Below, piece by piece: positions 1 to 6,424 of a DNA stretch of 11,621 nucleotides. The notes beneath the pieces were generated by a model, which saw only the letters and a list, made by a program, of their open reading frames with translations, was not told the origin of the DNA and ran no database searches. The stretch lies in NCBI GenBank assembly GCA_028701945.1, contig JAQVPT010000081.1, positions 1 to 11,621 of the forward strand, in the 5' to 3' direction. The DNA is from Bacteroidales bacterium (GTDB lineage Bacteria; Bacteroidota; Bacteroidia; Bacteroidales; ML635J-15). The translations under genes were made by a program, and so were the position numbers. How positions within the stretch are numbered: the first letter of the stretch is position 1; each line of letters opens with the position of its first letter.

Positions 1-2
1 TT

Positions 3-86
3 GAGAAGGAATATGATGAGGAACTGGGCCTTGACTTCACAGAGGTAGTCTTCGATCGAATGAGGTCGTGCCAGAACCGTTGTTTA
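3..86 (+). other. Partial fragment resembling a DUF512-family radical SAM protein, probably a chimeric contig edge
   Basis: This stretch is open in the same frame as the glycine decarboxylase that follows, but it does not look like that enzyme. Its translation ends in FTEVVFDRMRSCQNRCL. I recall this as the region just before and into the CxxxCxxC radical SAM cluster motif of DUF512 proteins, whose usual form is FDxxRxCxNxCxFCFIDQ. The first two cysteines (codons 69-71 and 81-83) are present. The third, expected at about position 90, is replaced by Gly, and glycine decarboxylase-like sequence starts there. By eye the stretch is more GC-rich than the rest of the window. The simplest reading is an assembly or library chimera. 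A real fusion or rearrangement is less likely. The family assignment comes from memory of the motif, without a search. Confidence 0.55.
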
Positions 87-2369
87 ACTGGAAAGTTTTG
101 CGAATACGAGTTTAATGATAATGATTTTGGAGCAGTTGTTCAGTATCCTGCTGCAAGTGGAAAAATTAATAATTATTCGGCATTTACCGAAAAAGCCCAT
201 CAAAAAGACATTCTTGTTACCGCAGTTGTGGATATTATGTCTTTAGTTTTGCTTGAAGCTCCTGCAACTTGGGGGGCTGATATCGCAGTCGGTTCTACTC
301 AACGATTTGGAATTCCAATGGGTTATGGTGGACCACATGCAGCATATCTTGCTACTGCTGAAAAATATAAACGAAGTATGCCAGGTCGTATTATTGGAAT
401 TTCTGTAGATAAACACGGAAACAGAGCATTACGCATGGCCTTGCAAACTCGCGAACAGCATATTAAACGCGAAAAAGCAACATCAAATATTTGTACTGCT
501 CAAGCTCTATTGGCTACAATGGCTGGAATGTATGCCGTTTATCACGGACCACAAGGAATGAAAGATATTGCTAGAAACATATTTGTTGCAGCGAAAAACA
601 TTGCTTGTCAGTTAGATAAACTTGGTTATAAGATAGTTCACGAAAACTTCTTTGATACTCTGAAAATAGAATTACCTAAAAGTGTACAATCGGCTGACAT
701 TCAAAAAATTGCACTTGAGCAAAAAATGAACTTTGCATATCTTGATGATAATTTTGTTGGACTTAGCACAGATGAAGTAATTAGTCTCGAAGAAATAAAT
801 AAAATATTGTCAATTTTTGCACAAGCAAATAATCAGAAGTTTGTTGCATTAACTGAATTAAATGAAGATGTTAAAATCGACAAAGAATTTATACGCACAA
901 GCGAATTTATGACGCACCAAGTGTTTAATATGTATCATAGCGAAACAGAAATGATGCGTTATATTAAACGTCTTGAAAATCTTGATATAGCTCTAAATCG
1001 CTCAATGATTTCTTTGGGGTCATGTACAATGAAACTAAATTCTGCAAGCTCTATGTTGCCTTTAAGCTGGCCAGAGTTTGGCAATATTCATCCTTTTGTT
1101 CCTATAGACCAAGCCGCAGGTTATCATGAACTTATTAATGAGTTAGCAAATGACCTTAGCGAAATTACTGGTTTTGCAGCAACTAGTTTGCAACCAAATT
1201 CGGGAGCAACAGGAGAGCATACTGGTTTGATGGTTATTCGTGAATATCATATTTCTAGAGGTGATACTCATCGAAATATTTGTTTGATTCCTTCATCGGC
1301 ACACGGAACTAATCCTGCAAGTGCAGTAATGGCTGGAATGGACATAGTAATCGTTAAATGCGACGAAAATGGTAACATCGATGTTGAAGATTTAAGAGCT
1401 AAAGCAATAGAGCATAAAGACAATCTTTCAGCAATAATGATTACATATCCTTCAACTCACGGTGTGTTTGAAAGTGAGATTCTTGAAATGGTAGATATTA
1501 TTCATCAAAATGGTGGACAAGTTTATATGGATGGTGCAAATATGAACGCACAGGTAGGACTTACAAATCCTGGAACAATCGGTGCTGATGTTTGCCATCT
1601 TAATTTACACAAGACATTTGCAATTCCTCATGGTGGTGGTGGACCAGGCGTTGGACCTATTGGTGTTGCCAAACATCTTGTCGAATTTTTACCTGGACAT
1701 AAAATAGTTAAAACTGGTGGCAAAAATGCTATTAAAGCTGTTTCTGCTGCTCCTTTCGGAAGTGCTTTTGTTTTACCAATTACTCATGCATATATAAAAA
1801 TGCTTGGCGAAAATGGTTTAAGACATGCCACAGAGATTGCAATGCTTAATGCAAATTATATTGCAAATGAGTTAAAAGGATATTTTGAAGTTCTTTATAC
1901 TGGTAAAACTGGTCGCTGTGCACACGAAATGATTTTAGATGTTAATAAATTTAGACAAGAATATGGCGTTGAAGCAGGCGACATCGCAAGACGATTAATG
2001 GATTTTGGCTTTCATGCACCAACACTTTCTTTTCCGGTTCACGAGACTTTAATGGTTGAACCTACCGAAAGCGAAAGCAAAGCAGAACTTGACCGTTTTA
2101 TTGAGACGATGAAGATTATTAAACAGGAATGTGAAGATATTAAATCGGGTAAATTAGATAAAGATGATAATCCTATTAACAATGCTCCACATACTCAATT
2201 TGAGTGTGCGGCAAGTGAATGGAAGCACTCTTATAGTAGAGAAAAAGCTGCATTCCCAGCCGATTGGGTAAAAGAAAATAAATTCTGGCCTTTTGTTGGA
2301 AAAATTGATAATGCTTATGGTGATAGGAATTTGATGTGTACTTGTGAGCCTTTAGAGACTTATATGTAA
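87..2369 (+). CDS. gcvP: Glycine dehydrogenase (decarboxylating), P-protein of the glycine cleavage system, 5'-truncated
   Basis: The P-protein is the PLP enzyme that decarboxylates glycine and passes the aminomethyl group to the lipoyl arm of the H-protein, in the cytoplasm. About 760 residues are present, whereas full single-chain P-proteins have about 950, so roughly 190 N-terminal residues are missing. Both halves of the fused type are here, so this is not the split gcvPA/gcvPB form. The N-terminal half has GYGGPHAA (from 321) and REQHIKREKATSNICT (from 450). The C-terminal half has SLGSCTMKLNS (around 1010-1041), SAHGTNPASA, YMDGANMNAQVG, the PLP lysine in NLHKTF (codon 1611-1613) and GGGGPGVGPIG. 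It ends with the usual KFWP and CTCEP motifs. Homology starts at about 87-105; the in-frame sequence before that belongs to something else. The stop is TAA at 2367-2369, and a large hairpin terminator follows directly. Confidence 0.95.
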   Translation, partial: TGKFCEYEFNDNDFGAVVQYPAASGKINNYSAFTEKAHQKDILVTAVVDIMSLVLLEAPATWGADIAVGSTQRFGIPMGYGGPHAAYLATAEKYKRSMPGRIIGISVDKHGNRALRMALQTREQHIKREKATSNICTAQALLATMAGMYAVYHGPQGMKDIARNIFVAAKNIACQLDKLGYKIVHENFFDTLKIELPKSVQSADIQKIALEQKMNFAYLDDNFVGLSTDEVISLEEINKILSIFAQANNQKFVALTELNEDVKIDKEFIRTSEFMTHQVFNMYHSETEMMRYIKRLENLDIALNRSMISLGSCTMKLNSASSMLPLSWPEFGNIHPFVPIDQAAGYHELINELANDLSEITGFAATSLQPNSGATGEHTGLMVIREYHISRGDTHRNICLIPSSAHGTNPASAVMAGMDIVIVKCDENGNIDVEDLRAKAIEHKDNLSAIMITYPSTHGVFESEILEMVDIIHQNGGQVYMDGANMNAQVGLTNPGTIGADVCHLNLHKTFAIPHGGGGPGVGPIGVAKHLVEFLPGHKIVKTGGKNAIKAVSAAPFGSAFVLPITHAYIKMLGENGLRHATEIAMLNANYIANELKGYFEVLYTGKTGRCAHEMILDVNKFRQEYGVEAGDIARRLMDFGFHAPTLSFPVHETLMVEPTESESKAELDRFIETMKIIKQECEDIKSGKLDKDDNPINNAPHTQFECAASEWKHSYSREKAAFPADWVKENKFWPFVGKIDNAYGDRNLMCTCEPLETYM

Positions 2370-2492
2370 TATCTGTAAGGAAACTTCGAGAACTGCGTTA
2401 AGCTCATTTTGAAAACAGTCATTTACAAAAGTAAACTTCTTGATTTTCAAAATTCGCAAGCCTTGTTCTCGGAGTTTTTTTTATCAGATATT
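2368..2492 (+). terminator. Nested ~125-bp palindrome with T8 tract, likely gcvP terminator
   Basis: Four pairs of inverted arms share one centre near 2429: aatatctg (2368-2375) with cagatatt (2485-2492); aaacttcgagaac (2381-2393) with gttctcggagttt (2465-2477, one G-T pair); attttgaaaa (2406-2415) with ttttcaaaat (2444-2453); and tttac (2422-2426) with gtaaa (2431-2435) around an AAAA loop. A run of eight T (2475-2482) follows the GC-rich part of the descending arm, which suits intrinsic termination of the + strand transcript. The outermost arm begins inside the gcvP stop codon. The length and multi-tier symmetry exceed an ordinary terminator, so it may also be a dispersed palindromic repeat. 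Confidence 0.7.
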
Positions 2493-2576
2493 TTTGTAAA
2501 AATCATTTTTATGACCAAATCATACTAGATTTATTGATTTGTCTCGGTCTTTTTGTAATACTATTTTGTTCTGAAT
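2493..2576. other. Short AT-rich spacer between convergent genes with minor hairpins
   Basis: The spacer holds a perfect AT palindrome, taaaaat-c-attttta (2497-2511). It also holds an imperfect hairpin whose arms gacc plus aaatca (2513-2522) and tgattt plus ggtc (2535-2549) are interrupted by a bulge and followed by a short T run. The second could back up + strand termination. No clear terminator for the minus-strand peptidase gene is visible. Confidence 0.3.
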
Positions 2577-3602
2577 TTATAATTTGATCAGATTCACAGC
2601 AAATTCGATAACATTATCAACACCTGTTGTAGCGGCGTCATCAGACAGAATAATTGTATAATCTGGTGGAACTCCGTTTTCATAATTTTGCCCATTAACT
2701 GCTATTGTTCGAGTAATAGAAAAACGATATGTCCAGCCGTTTGGTAATTGCCCCCCATTTGGTAAGCCTAATCCTCCACCAGTTGTATCGCCAACAAGAA
2801 TAACATCATCAAAAGCATAAGTGCAAACCGAGAAAAATGAAGATGCACTATATGAGCCACGATCTGTTAAAACAATGATTTTTTTGTCGTAAATGTTCTT
2901 ATCAGTTTTATTAGAATTGACCGACTCAAGTAATGTAAAATTGTCAGTATCGGGTCCATTTTTTATTTGAGTTTCGTACAAAAGACGTTCATCATTACAA
3001 AAAAGACTTATGAGTTTTGGTACATTATCAACATATCCGCCACCATTTTGACGAATATCAAGTATTAATCCTTGAGTGTTTTTATATCTTTCAAGGAGAT
3101 AATCCAGTTCGTAATCTGTAATAAGAGAGTTTGCAAAAGATGAGTATCTAATATACCCTATATCTCCATTTTTAATAAAATTATGAACAAATGAGCCAGT
3201 TGTGTAATAATCTGTTCCGAGATAATTTTCTTTAATAATGCGGGTGTTAATATTAACAGGTCCAAGTAAAGTTATGTCGTAACGTGATAAGTTAAATGAT
3301 GAAAATAAATTAACGTGTCCGTCTCGGAGTTCATTTAGCATATTGCCCAAAACTCTGAAAAGGCTATCATTAGTCATGTCGCTGCTAATGTGAGGATAAT
3401 AAACTTCATAAATACTGTCCCAGTTAATATTTTTGTACTCAAGAAATGCGTATTTTTCATTAACCTCATTCCATAAATAATTGTAATTTTCTAATGGAGT
3501 ATTTTCAATTTCTTTTTCAAAGGCTATTTTCTCACATGATGAAAAATATATTGTAAAAGTTACGACTATGAGCAATATGGATATTATGTTTTTACTTTTC
3601 AT
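2577..3602 (-). CDS. S41-family (Tricorn/IRBP-like) peptidase, predicted lipoprotein
   Basis: The product is a 341-residue serine peptidase of family S41, probably anchored in the envelope. The N-terminus is a lipoprotein signal: Lys-rich start, hydrophobic stretch 6-20, then FSSC with Cys23 as the lipidation site. LRDGHVNLF (His96) matches the position of the catalytic His in the S41B/Tricorn subgroup. GLILDIRQNGGG (178-189) is the conserved strand before the active site, and DRGSYSASS (247-255) carries the nucleophile Ser in the Ser-Ala-Ser motif. GDTTGGGLGLPNGG (271-284) follows; the Lys that CtpA/Prc-type members carry here is absent. YENGVPPD (307-314) holds the Glu typical of the His-type group. 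No PDZ domain is evident between residues 100 and 145. The gene lies 14 bases after an exported protein gene, so they are probably cotranscribed. The substrate is unknown. Confidence 0.88.
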   Translation of the reverse strand: MKSKNIISILLIVVTFTIYFSSCEKIAFEKEIENTPLENYNYLWNEVNEKYAFLEYKNINWDSIYEVYYPHISSDMTNDSLFRVLGNMLNELRDGHVNLFSSFNLSRYDITLLGPVNINTRIIKENYLGTDYYTTGSFVHNFIKNGDIGYIRYSSFANSLITDYELDYLLERYKNTQGLILDIRQNGGGYVDNVPKLISLFCNDERLLYETQIKNGPDTDNFTLLESVNSNKTDKNIYDKKIIVLTDRGSYSASSFFSVCTYAFDDVILVGDTTGGGLGLPNGGQLPNGWTYRFSITRTIAVNGQNYENGVPPDYTIILSDDAATTGVDNVIEFAVNLIKL

Positions 3603-3616
3603 TTTGTTACTTTTTA

Positions 3617-4468
3617 TTAGTTCATTTTAAATACTAGACTGAACAATAATGCGTGTTTTGACATATCTAATCGATTAAGTGAGTATCTTCCCGAAGTGAA
3701 ATACTCCCAATGGTAAGTAAGTTTTATCATATTTCCATTTGGCAATATCTTGGATAGAGAAAGGTTGGTGTTCATCCCAGAAAACACTTTGCCTGTAATT
3801 TTATAATCGGGCAACAAGAATGAATTGTTTAGTGTTGAATTTCCTGGATTTGTAAAACCCGGTCTATAAATAAGCGAATATATTGGGACACCAATTTTGA
3901 ATGAGGCAAGATATTGTTTTTCTTCTCGATAATATTTTATCAGCCATAAGAATTTTTTTTGCTTAGCTTTTAACGTGAACTCTTTTGTTATGAAATAATT
4001 GAGATTTAGGCTGCTGATATTATCAAACGTAAAAGCTGCATTATTAAAAGCACTATTTACTCTGATTGATGTGTAGTTGTTTATTGATGCTCCTGGATAA
4101 TGTTTAAAACCAGTATCGTCATAATCTTGATAATGTCTATAATACGCAATTTCTGTATTTACACTATTTGCAGTCGATGTATATGAATCATCGTCAGTGA
4201 GTTTTATGTATATTCCGTTGTAACTGATTATATTAAACTGGATTAAATTATTGTTATAAAAATCTGAATATGTAATATCAACAACAGGCAGCAAGCCAGT
4301 ATAGAATAGGGGAGATGTTCCCATATCTCGTAAATTACCAGTTGCTAAACCAGCACTGATATCGATTAGTTTAGTTCGTGTTTCCTTAGGAACTGTATCT
4401 ATTTGTCCGATAGAATTTAACGAAAAGCCGACATATAATATCAGCACAAATATTGTTTTATTTTTCAT
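3617..4468 (-). CDS. Unrecognised exported protein, possible outer-membrane beta-barrel
   Basis: I do not recognise this 283-residue protein. It starts with a clear Sec signal peptide (Lys-rich start, hydrophobic 5-18, likely cleavage near GQ at 21-22). The mature part is rich in Tyr, Phe, Asn, Ser and Thr and has many alternating polar and hydrophobic stretches. It ends in a strand-like HALLFSLVFKMN. That composition suits a small outer-membrane barrel, although the last residue is Asn, not the Phe common in such proteins. No catalytic motif is visible. The gene is first in a two-gene unit with the S41 peptidase lipoprotein, 14 bases upstream of it, so the two may act together at the cell surface. 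The ATG at 4466-4468 is followed immediately by the signal sequence, which supports this start. Confidence 0.7.
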   Translation of the reverse strand: MKNKTIFVLILYVGFSLNSIGQIDTVPKETRTKLIDISAGLATGNLRDMGTSPLFYTGLLPVVDITYSDFYNNNLIQFNIISYNGIYIKLTDDDSYTSTANSVNTEIAYYRHYQDYDDTGFKHYPGASINNYTSIRVNSAFNNAAFTFDNISSLNLNYFITKEFTLKAKQKKFLWLIKYYREEKQYLASFKIGVPIYSLIYRPGFTNPGNSTLNNSFLLPDYKITGKVFSGMNTNLSLSKILPNGNMIKLTYHWEYFTSGRYSLNRLDMSKHALLFSLVFKMN

Positions 4469-4490
4469 GTCGTAAATTTAAACTACAATA

Positions 4491-4498
4491 CAAAAATA
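4491..4498 (-). promoter_or_regulatory. Possible -7 promoter element (TATTTTTG) for the exported-protein/S41 unit
   Basis: On the minus strand the sequence TATTTTTG fits the Bacteroidota TAnnTTTG -7 consensus and ends 22 bases before the ATG at 4468. No good TTTG -33 element lies 17-23 bases upstream. Such octamers are common by chance in AT-rich DNA, so this is a weak call. Confidence 0.3.
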
Positions 4499-4631
4499 AT
4501 TAAGAAAACTTAACTTGTGTGATATTATTGAAAAATGATTGATATTCGGTAAGTCATAACAACACACTACCATCAAGTCCCTTTAGGTATACCATATTGG
4601 TTTTGTGTTATTTTTATCCTAAAATGTCTTT

Positions 4632-4639
4632 TAGATTTG
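4632..4639 (+). promoter_or_regulatory. Possible -7 promoter element (TAGATTTG) before the mini-ORF
   Basis: TAGATTTG matches TAnnTTTG and lies 19 bases before the ATG at 4659, a plausible distance for a short leader. A TTTG at 4602-4605 is 26 bases upstream, farther than the usual spacing of about 19-21, so the promoter is incomplete at best. Confidence 0.25.
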
Positions 4640-4658
4640 TATCAAGGATTATTAAACC

Positions 4659-4748
4659 ATGCAAAACAATCAATTATTAGTGATTATTGTACTAATGGCT
4701 ATTAGCGTTTTTACTTTTGCACAAAGTTATCTTAGCACTTTGTATTAA
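4659..4748 (+). CDS. Possible 29-residue signal-peptide-like mini-ORF or gene remnant
   Basis: The frame reads MQNNQLLVIIVLMAISVFTF and then AQSYLSTLY before TAA. It has a polar start, a 13-15 residue hydrophobic core and an AQ cleavage-like site, which are the parts of a Sec signal peptide with only about seven residues left after cleavage. It is too short for most gene callers. It could be a real secreted or membrane peptide, the 5' remnant of a lost exported-protein gene, or chance in AT-rich DNA, where hydrophobic frames are common. A TAnnTTTG element sits 19 bases upstream. It runs opposite to both neighbours. Confidence 0.3.
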   Translation: MQNNQLLVIIVLMAISVFTFAQSYLSTLY

Positions 4749-4778
4749 GCGTATTCTAATAAGTGGTTAACCCAATAC

Positions 4779-5489
4779 CTAAAAATTCGGTTTTAATTGA
4801 TAATGTTTATAAAAATCGTCAATGATTTCCGCAGCTTCTTCTGGAGTATCAACAATATGATAGAGCTTAAGATCATTAGCAGCAATATTATGTTCTTTTT
4901 CTAACATTACTTCTTCGACCCATTTGAAAAGTCCTGTCCAATAACTTCTATCAATAAGAACAATTGGAAATCTTGCAATTTTCTTTGTTTGAATCAACGT
5001 CATTGCCTCAAAAAGCTCATCGAAAGTTCCAAAACCACCAGGGAATACAACAAATCCCTGCGAATATTTCATAAACATTACTTTACGAACAAAGAAATAA
5101 TTAAAAGTAACAAGTTTGTCGCTATCAATGTATTTATTTGCGTCTTGTTCGAATTCCAATTGAATATTGCAACCTACCGATTTACCGTCTCCAGCACTAG
5201 CTCCTTTGTTTGCTGCTTCCATAATGCCTGGTCCACCACCAGTAATTACTCCGTAGCCTTTTTGGGTTAGAAGATATGCCGTTTCAGTAGCCATTTTATA
5301 GTATTTATGGTCTGGTTTTGTTCTTGCTGAACCAAATATCGAGACACAAGGTCCTATTTTAGCAAAATGTTCGTAACCATTAACAAATTCGCCCATAATT
5401 TTAAAAATACTCCACGAGTCGTTTGATCTTATATCTGCCCAATCTTTTTCATCAAAAGAATCTCTAATCATTTTTTCGTCTTCTGTCAT
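4779..5489 (-). CDS. LOG-family protein (nucleoside 5'-monophosphate phosphoribohydrolase-like, TIGR00730 type)
   Basis: LOG proteins are cytoplasmic Rossmann-fold enzymes that hydrolyse the N-glycosidic bond of nucleoside 5'-monophosphates, including cytokinin nucleotides; the true bacterial substrate is often purine or pyrimidine monophosphates. The 236-residue protein has FGSART (52-57), the signature GGGPGIMEAAN (84-94, Glu91), Arg135-Lys136 in FVRK, and the diagnostic PGGFGTFDE (150-158, Glu158). A N-terminal extension of about 45 residues precedes the Rossmann core. It is the last gene of a minus-strand cluster, 11 bases after the kinase gene, and ends in TAG. Substrate specificity cannot be read from the sequence, so no gene symbol is assigned. 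Confidence 0.93.
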   Translation of the reverse strand: MTEDEKMIRDSFDEKDWADIRSNDSWSIFKIMGEFVNGYEHFAKIGPCVSIFGSARTKPDHKYYKMATETAYLLTQKGYGVITGGGPGIMEAANKGASAGDGKSVGCNIQLEFEQDANKYIDSDKLVTFNYFFVRKVMFMKYSQGFVVFPGGFGTFDELFEAMTLIQTKKIARFPIVLIDRSYWTGLFKWVEEVMLEKEHNIAANDLKLYHIVDTPEEAAEIIDDFYKHYQLKPNF

Positions 5490-5500
5490 AATTATGTTTT

Positions 5501-6424
5501 TTATTTTACCAAAGATAATATATCTTCTTTCATATACAATGTTTTTTGATAACGTGCTTGTAATGAAAGTACAATTTTATGTGCTATTTCTTGCTGTGAG
5601 TATTTGCTTGTTGATTTAATTAATTCGGGTTTTGCTGTTGCCTTCGAAATAATCTGATATAGTTCTTCATCAATACGGTAGTGCTCTGGAACCTTTGTAA
5701 CTGATTGAAGCCTTTTTATAAACATCGGGTTTGAAGTATTTAGAGCTGGCTCTTTTGCAATTGCTTCATATAGTACAAGTCCCAAACTAAAAATATCGGA
5801 GTGGTCGCCAATAAGCTCGTCAAAACCAAAAACTTGCTCCGGACTACCATACATAATATTGTAAGTGCGTTTATTATCATCAAAAACACGAGGTTTAAAC
5901 GCTGGTTTAATATTTCCTAGATCAATAATCTTAATTTCAGGTTCGTGAAAGTCTATTTCGCCATATTTTTCTAAAACCATTATGTTTGCAGGCTTTATGT
6001 CGCAATGGCAATATCCGTTTTTATGAATATGGTCGAGAGCATCGCAACACTCTGCAATTACTTTCATAAAAAAGTAATTGTATTTATAATCAAAAAGACG
6101 TTTGTCTTTAATTAAATTTTCTAGTGTTAATCCAACGATAAATTCCTGAATAATAAAAATATTCTCATCTTCAACAACAAGATCAATTGTTTTTACTATT
6201 CCAGGATGCCTCATGCTTACGCTAGCTTCGACAAAAAATTTAAGTTTATCCGATTGATTATTAAATAAATTAGGAGATAATTGTTTGCAAATTACTTTTT
6301 GTTTGGTTACCGCCTCAGCAGCAAGATAGACAATTGAGAATTTTGATCTACTTAGAATTGTACTTTCCTCATACGGAAAGAAAAAGTATTTTGCGTTAGC
6401 TCCTTGAATAAAATACGCCTGCAT
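5501..6424 (-). CDS. Divergent non-RD Hanks-type serine/threonine protein kinase
   Basis: This is a 307-residue cytoplasmic kinase with no transmembrane segment or sensor domain. Retained residues are the ATP lysine Lys47 (VICK), the helix-C Glu66, catalytic Asp142 and Asn147 in HCDIKPAN (140-147), the metal Asp168 in DLG (168-170, replacing DFG), SPE (194-196, replacing APE) and Asp210 in SDIFSLG. Two features are unusual: the three glycines of the P-loop are all Ser (LSRSKFSIVY, 24-33), and the HRD Arg is Cys141, which makes it a non-RD kinase that probably does not need activation-loop phosphorylation. The core residues suggest activity, but a weak or pseudo-kinase is possible. About 60 residues follow the C-lobe. 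Its ATG shares one base with the stop of the upstream GWxTD gene (TAATG, 6426-6422), which implies coupled translation. Confidence 0.9.
   Translation of the reverse strand: MQAYFIQGANAKYFFFPYEESTILSRSKFSIVYLAAEAVTKQKVICKQLSPNLFNNQSDKLKFFVEASVSMRHPGIVKTIDLVVEDENIFIIQEFIVGLTLENLIKDKRLFDYKYNYFFMKVIAECCDALDHIHKNGYCHCDIKPANIMVLEKYGEIDFHEPEIKIIDLGNIKPAFKPRVFDDNKRTYNIMYGSPEQVFGFDELIGDHSDIFSLGLVLYEAIAKEPALNTSNPMFIKRLQSVTKVPEHYRIDEELYQIISKATAKPELIKSTSKYSQQEIAHKIVLSLQARYQKTLYMKEDILSLVK

Larger units (their letters stand above)
4469..4778. other. 310-bp intergenic region
   Basis: This is the longest stretch without an established gene. It separates the TAG stop of the LOG-family gene from the start of the exported-protein gene, both on the minus strand, so it should hold that gene's promoter. 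It contains a possible mini-ORF on the + strand (4659-4748), two TAnnTTTG-like elements, the 8-base palindrome GGTATACC (4586-4593), and a hairpin acaaagt (4721-4727)/actttgt (4737-4743) without a T tract. No RNA gene, repeat or mobile element is visible. Confidence 0.6.

Noticed and set aside
4586..4601. GGTATACC palindrome followed by ACCA-TAT-TGGT
   Set aside because: It is too short and isolated to call an operator, and no regulator gene is adjacent.
4721..4743. Hairpin acaaagt/actttgt after the LOG-family gene
   Set aside because: The stem is 7 bp with a 9-base loop and no T tract on either strand, so it is not called a terminator.
4989..5270. 93-codon + strand frame opposite the LOG-family gene
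   Set aside because: It is the antisense of a well-conserved coding region, with no recognisable motif of its own.
5501..6424. Calling the kinase a pseudokinase
   Set aside because: The P-loop is degenerate, but the ATP Lys, helix-C Glu, catalytic Asp, Asn and metal Asp are all present.
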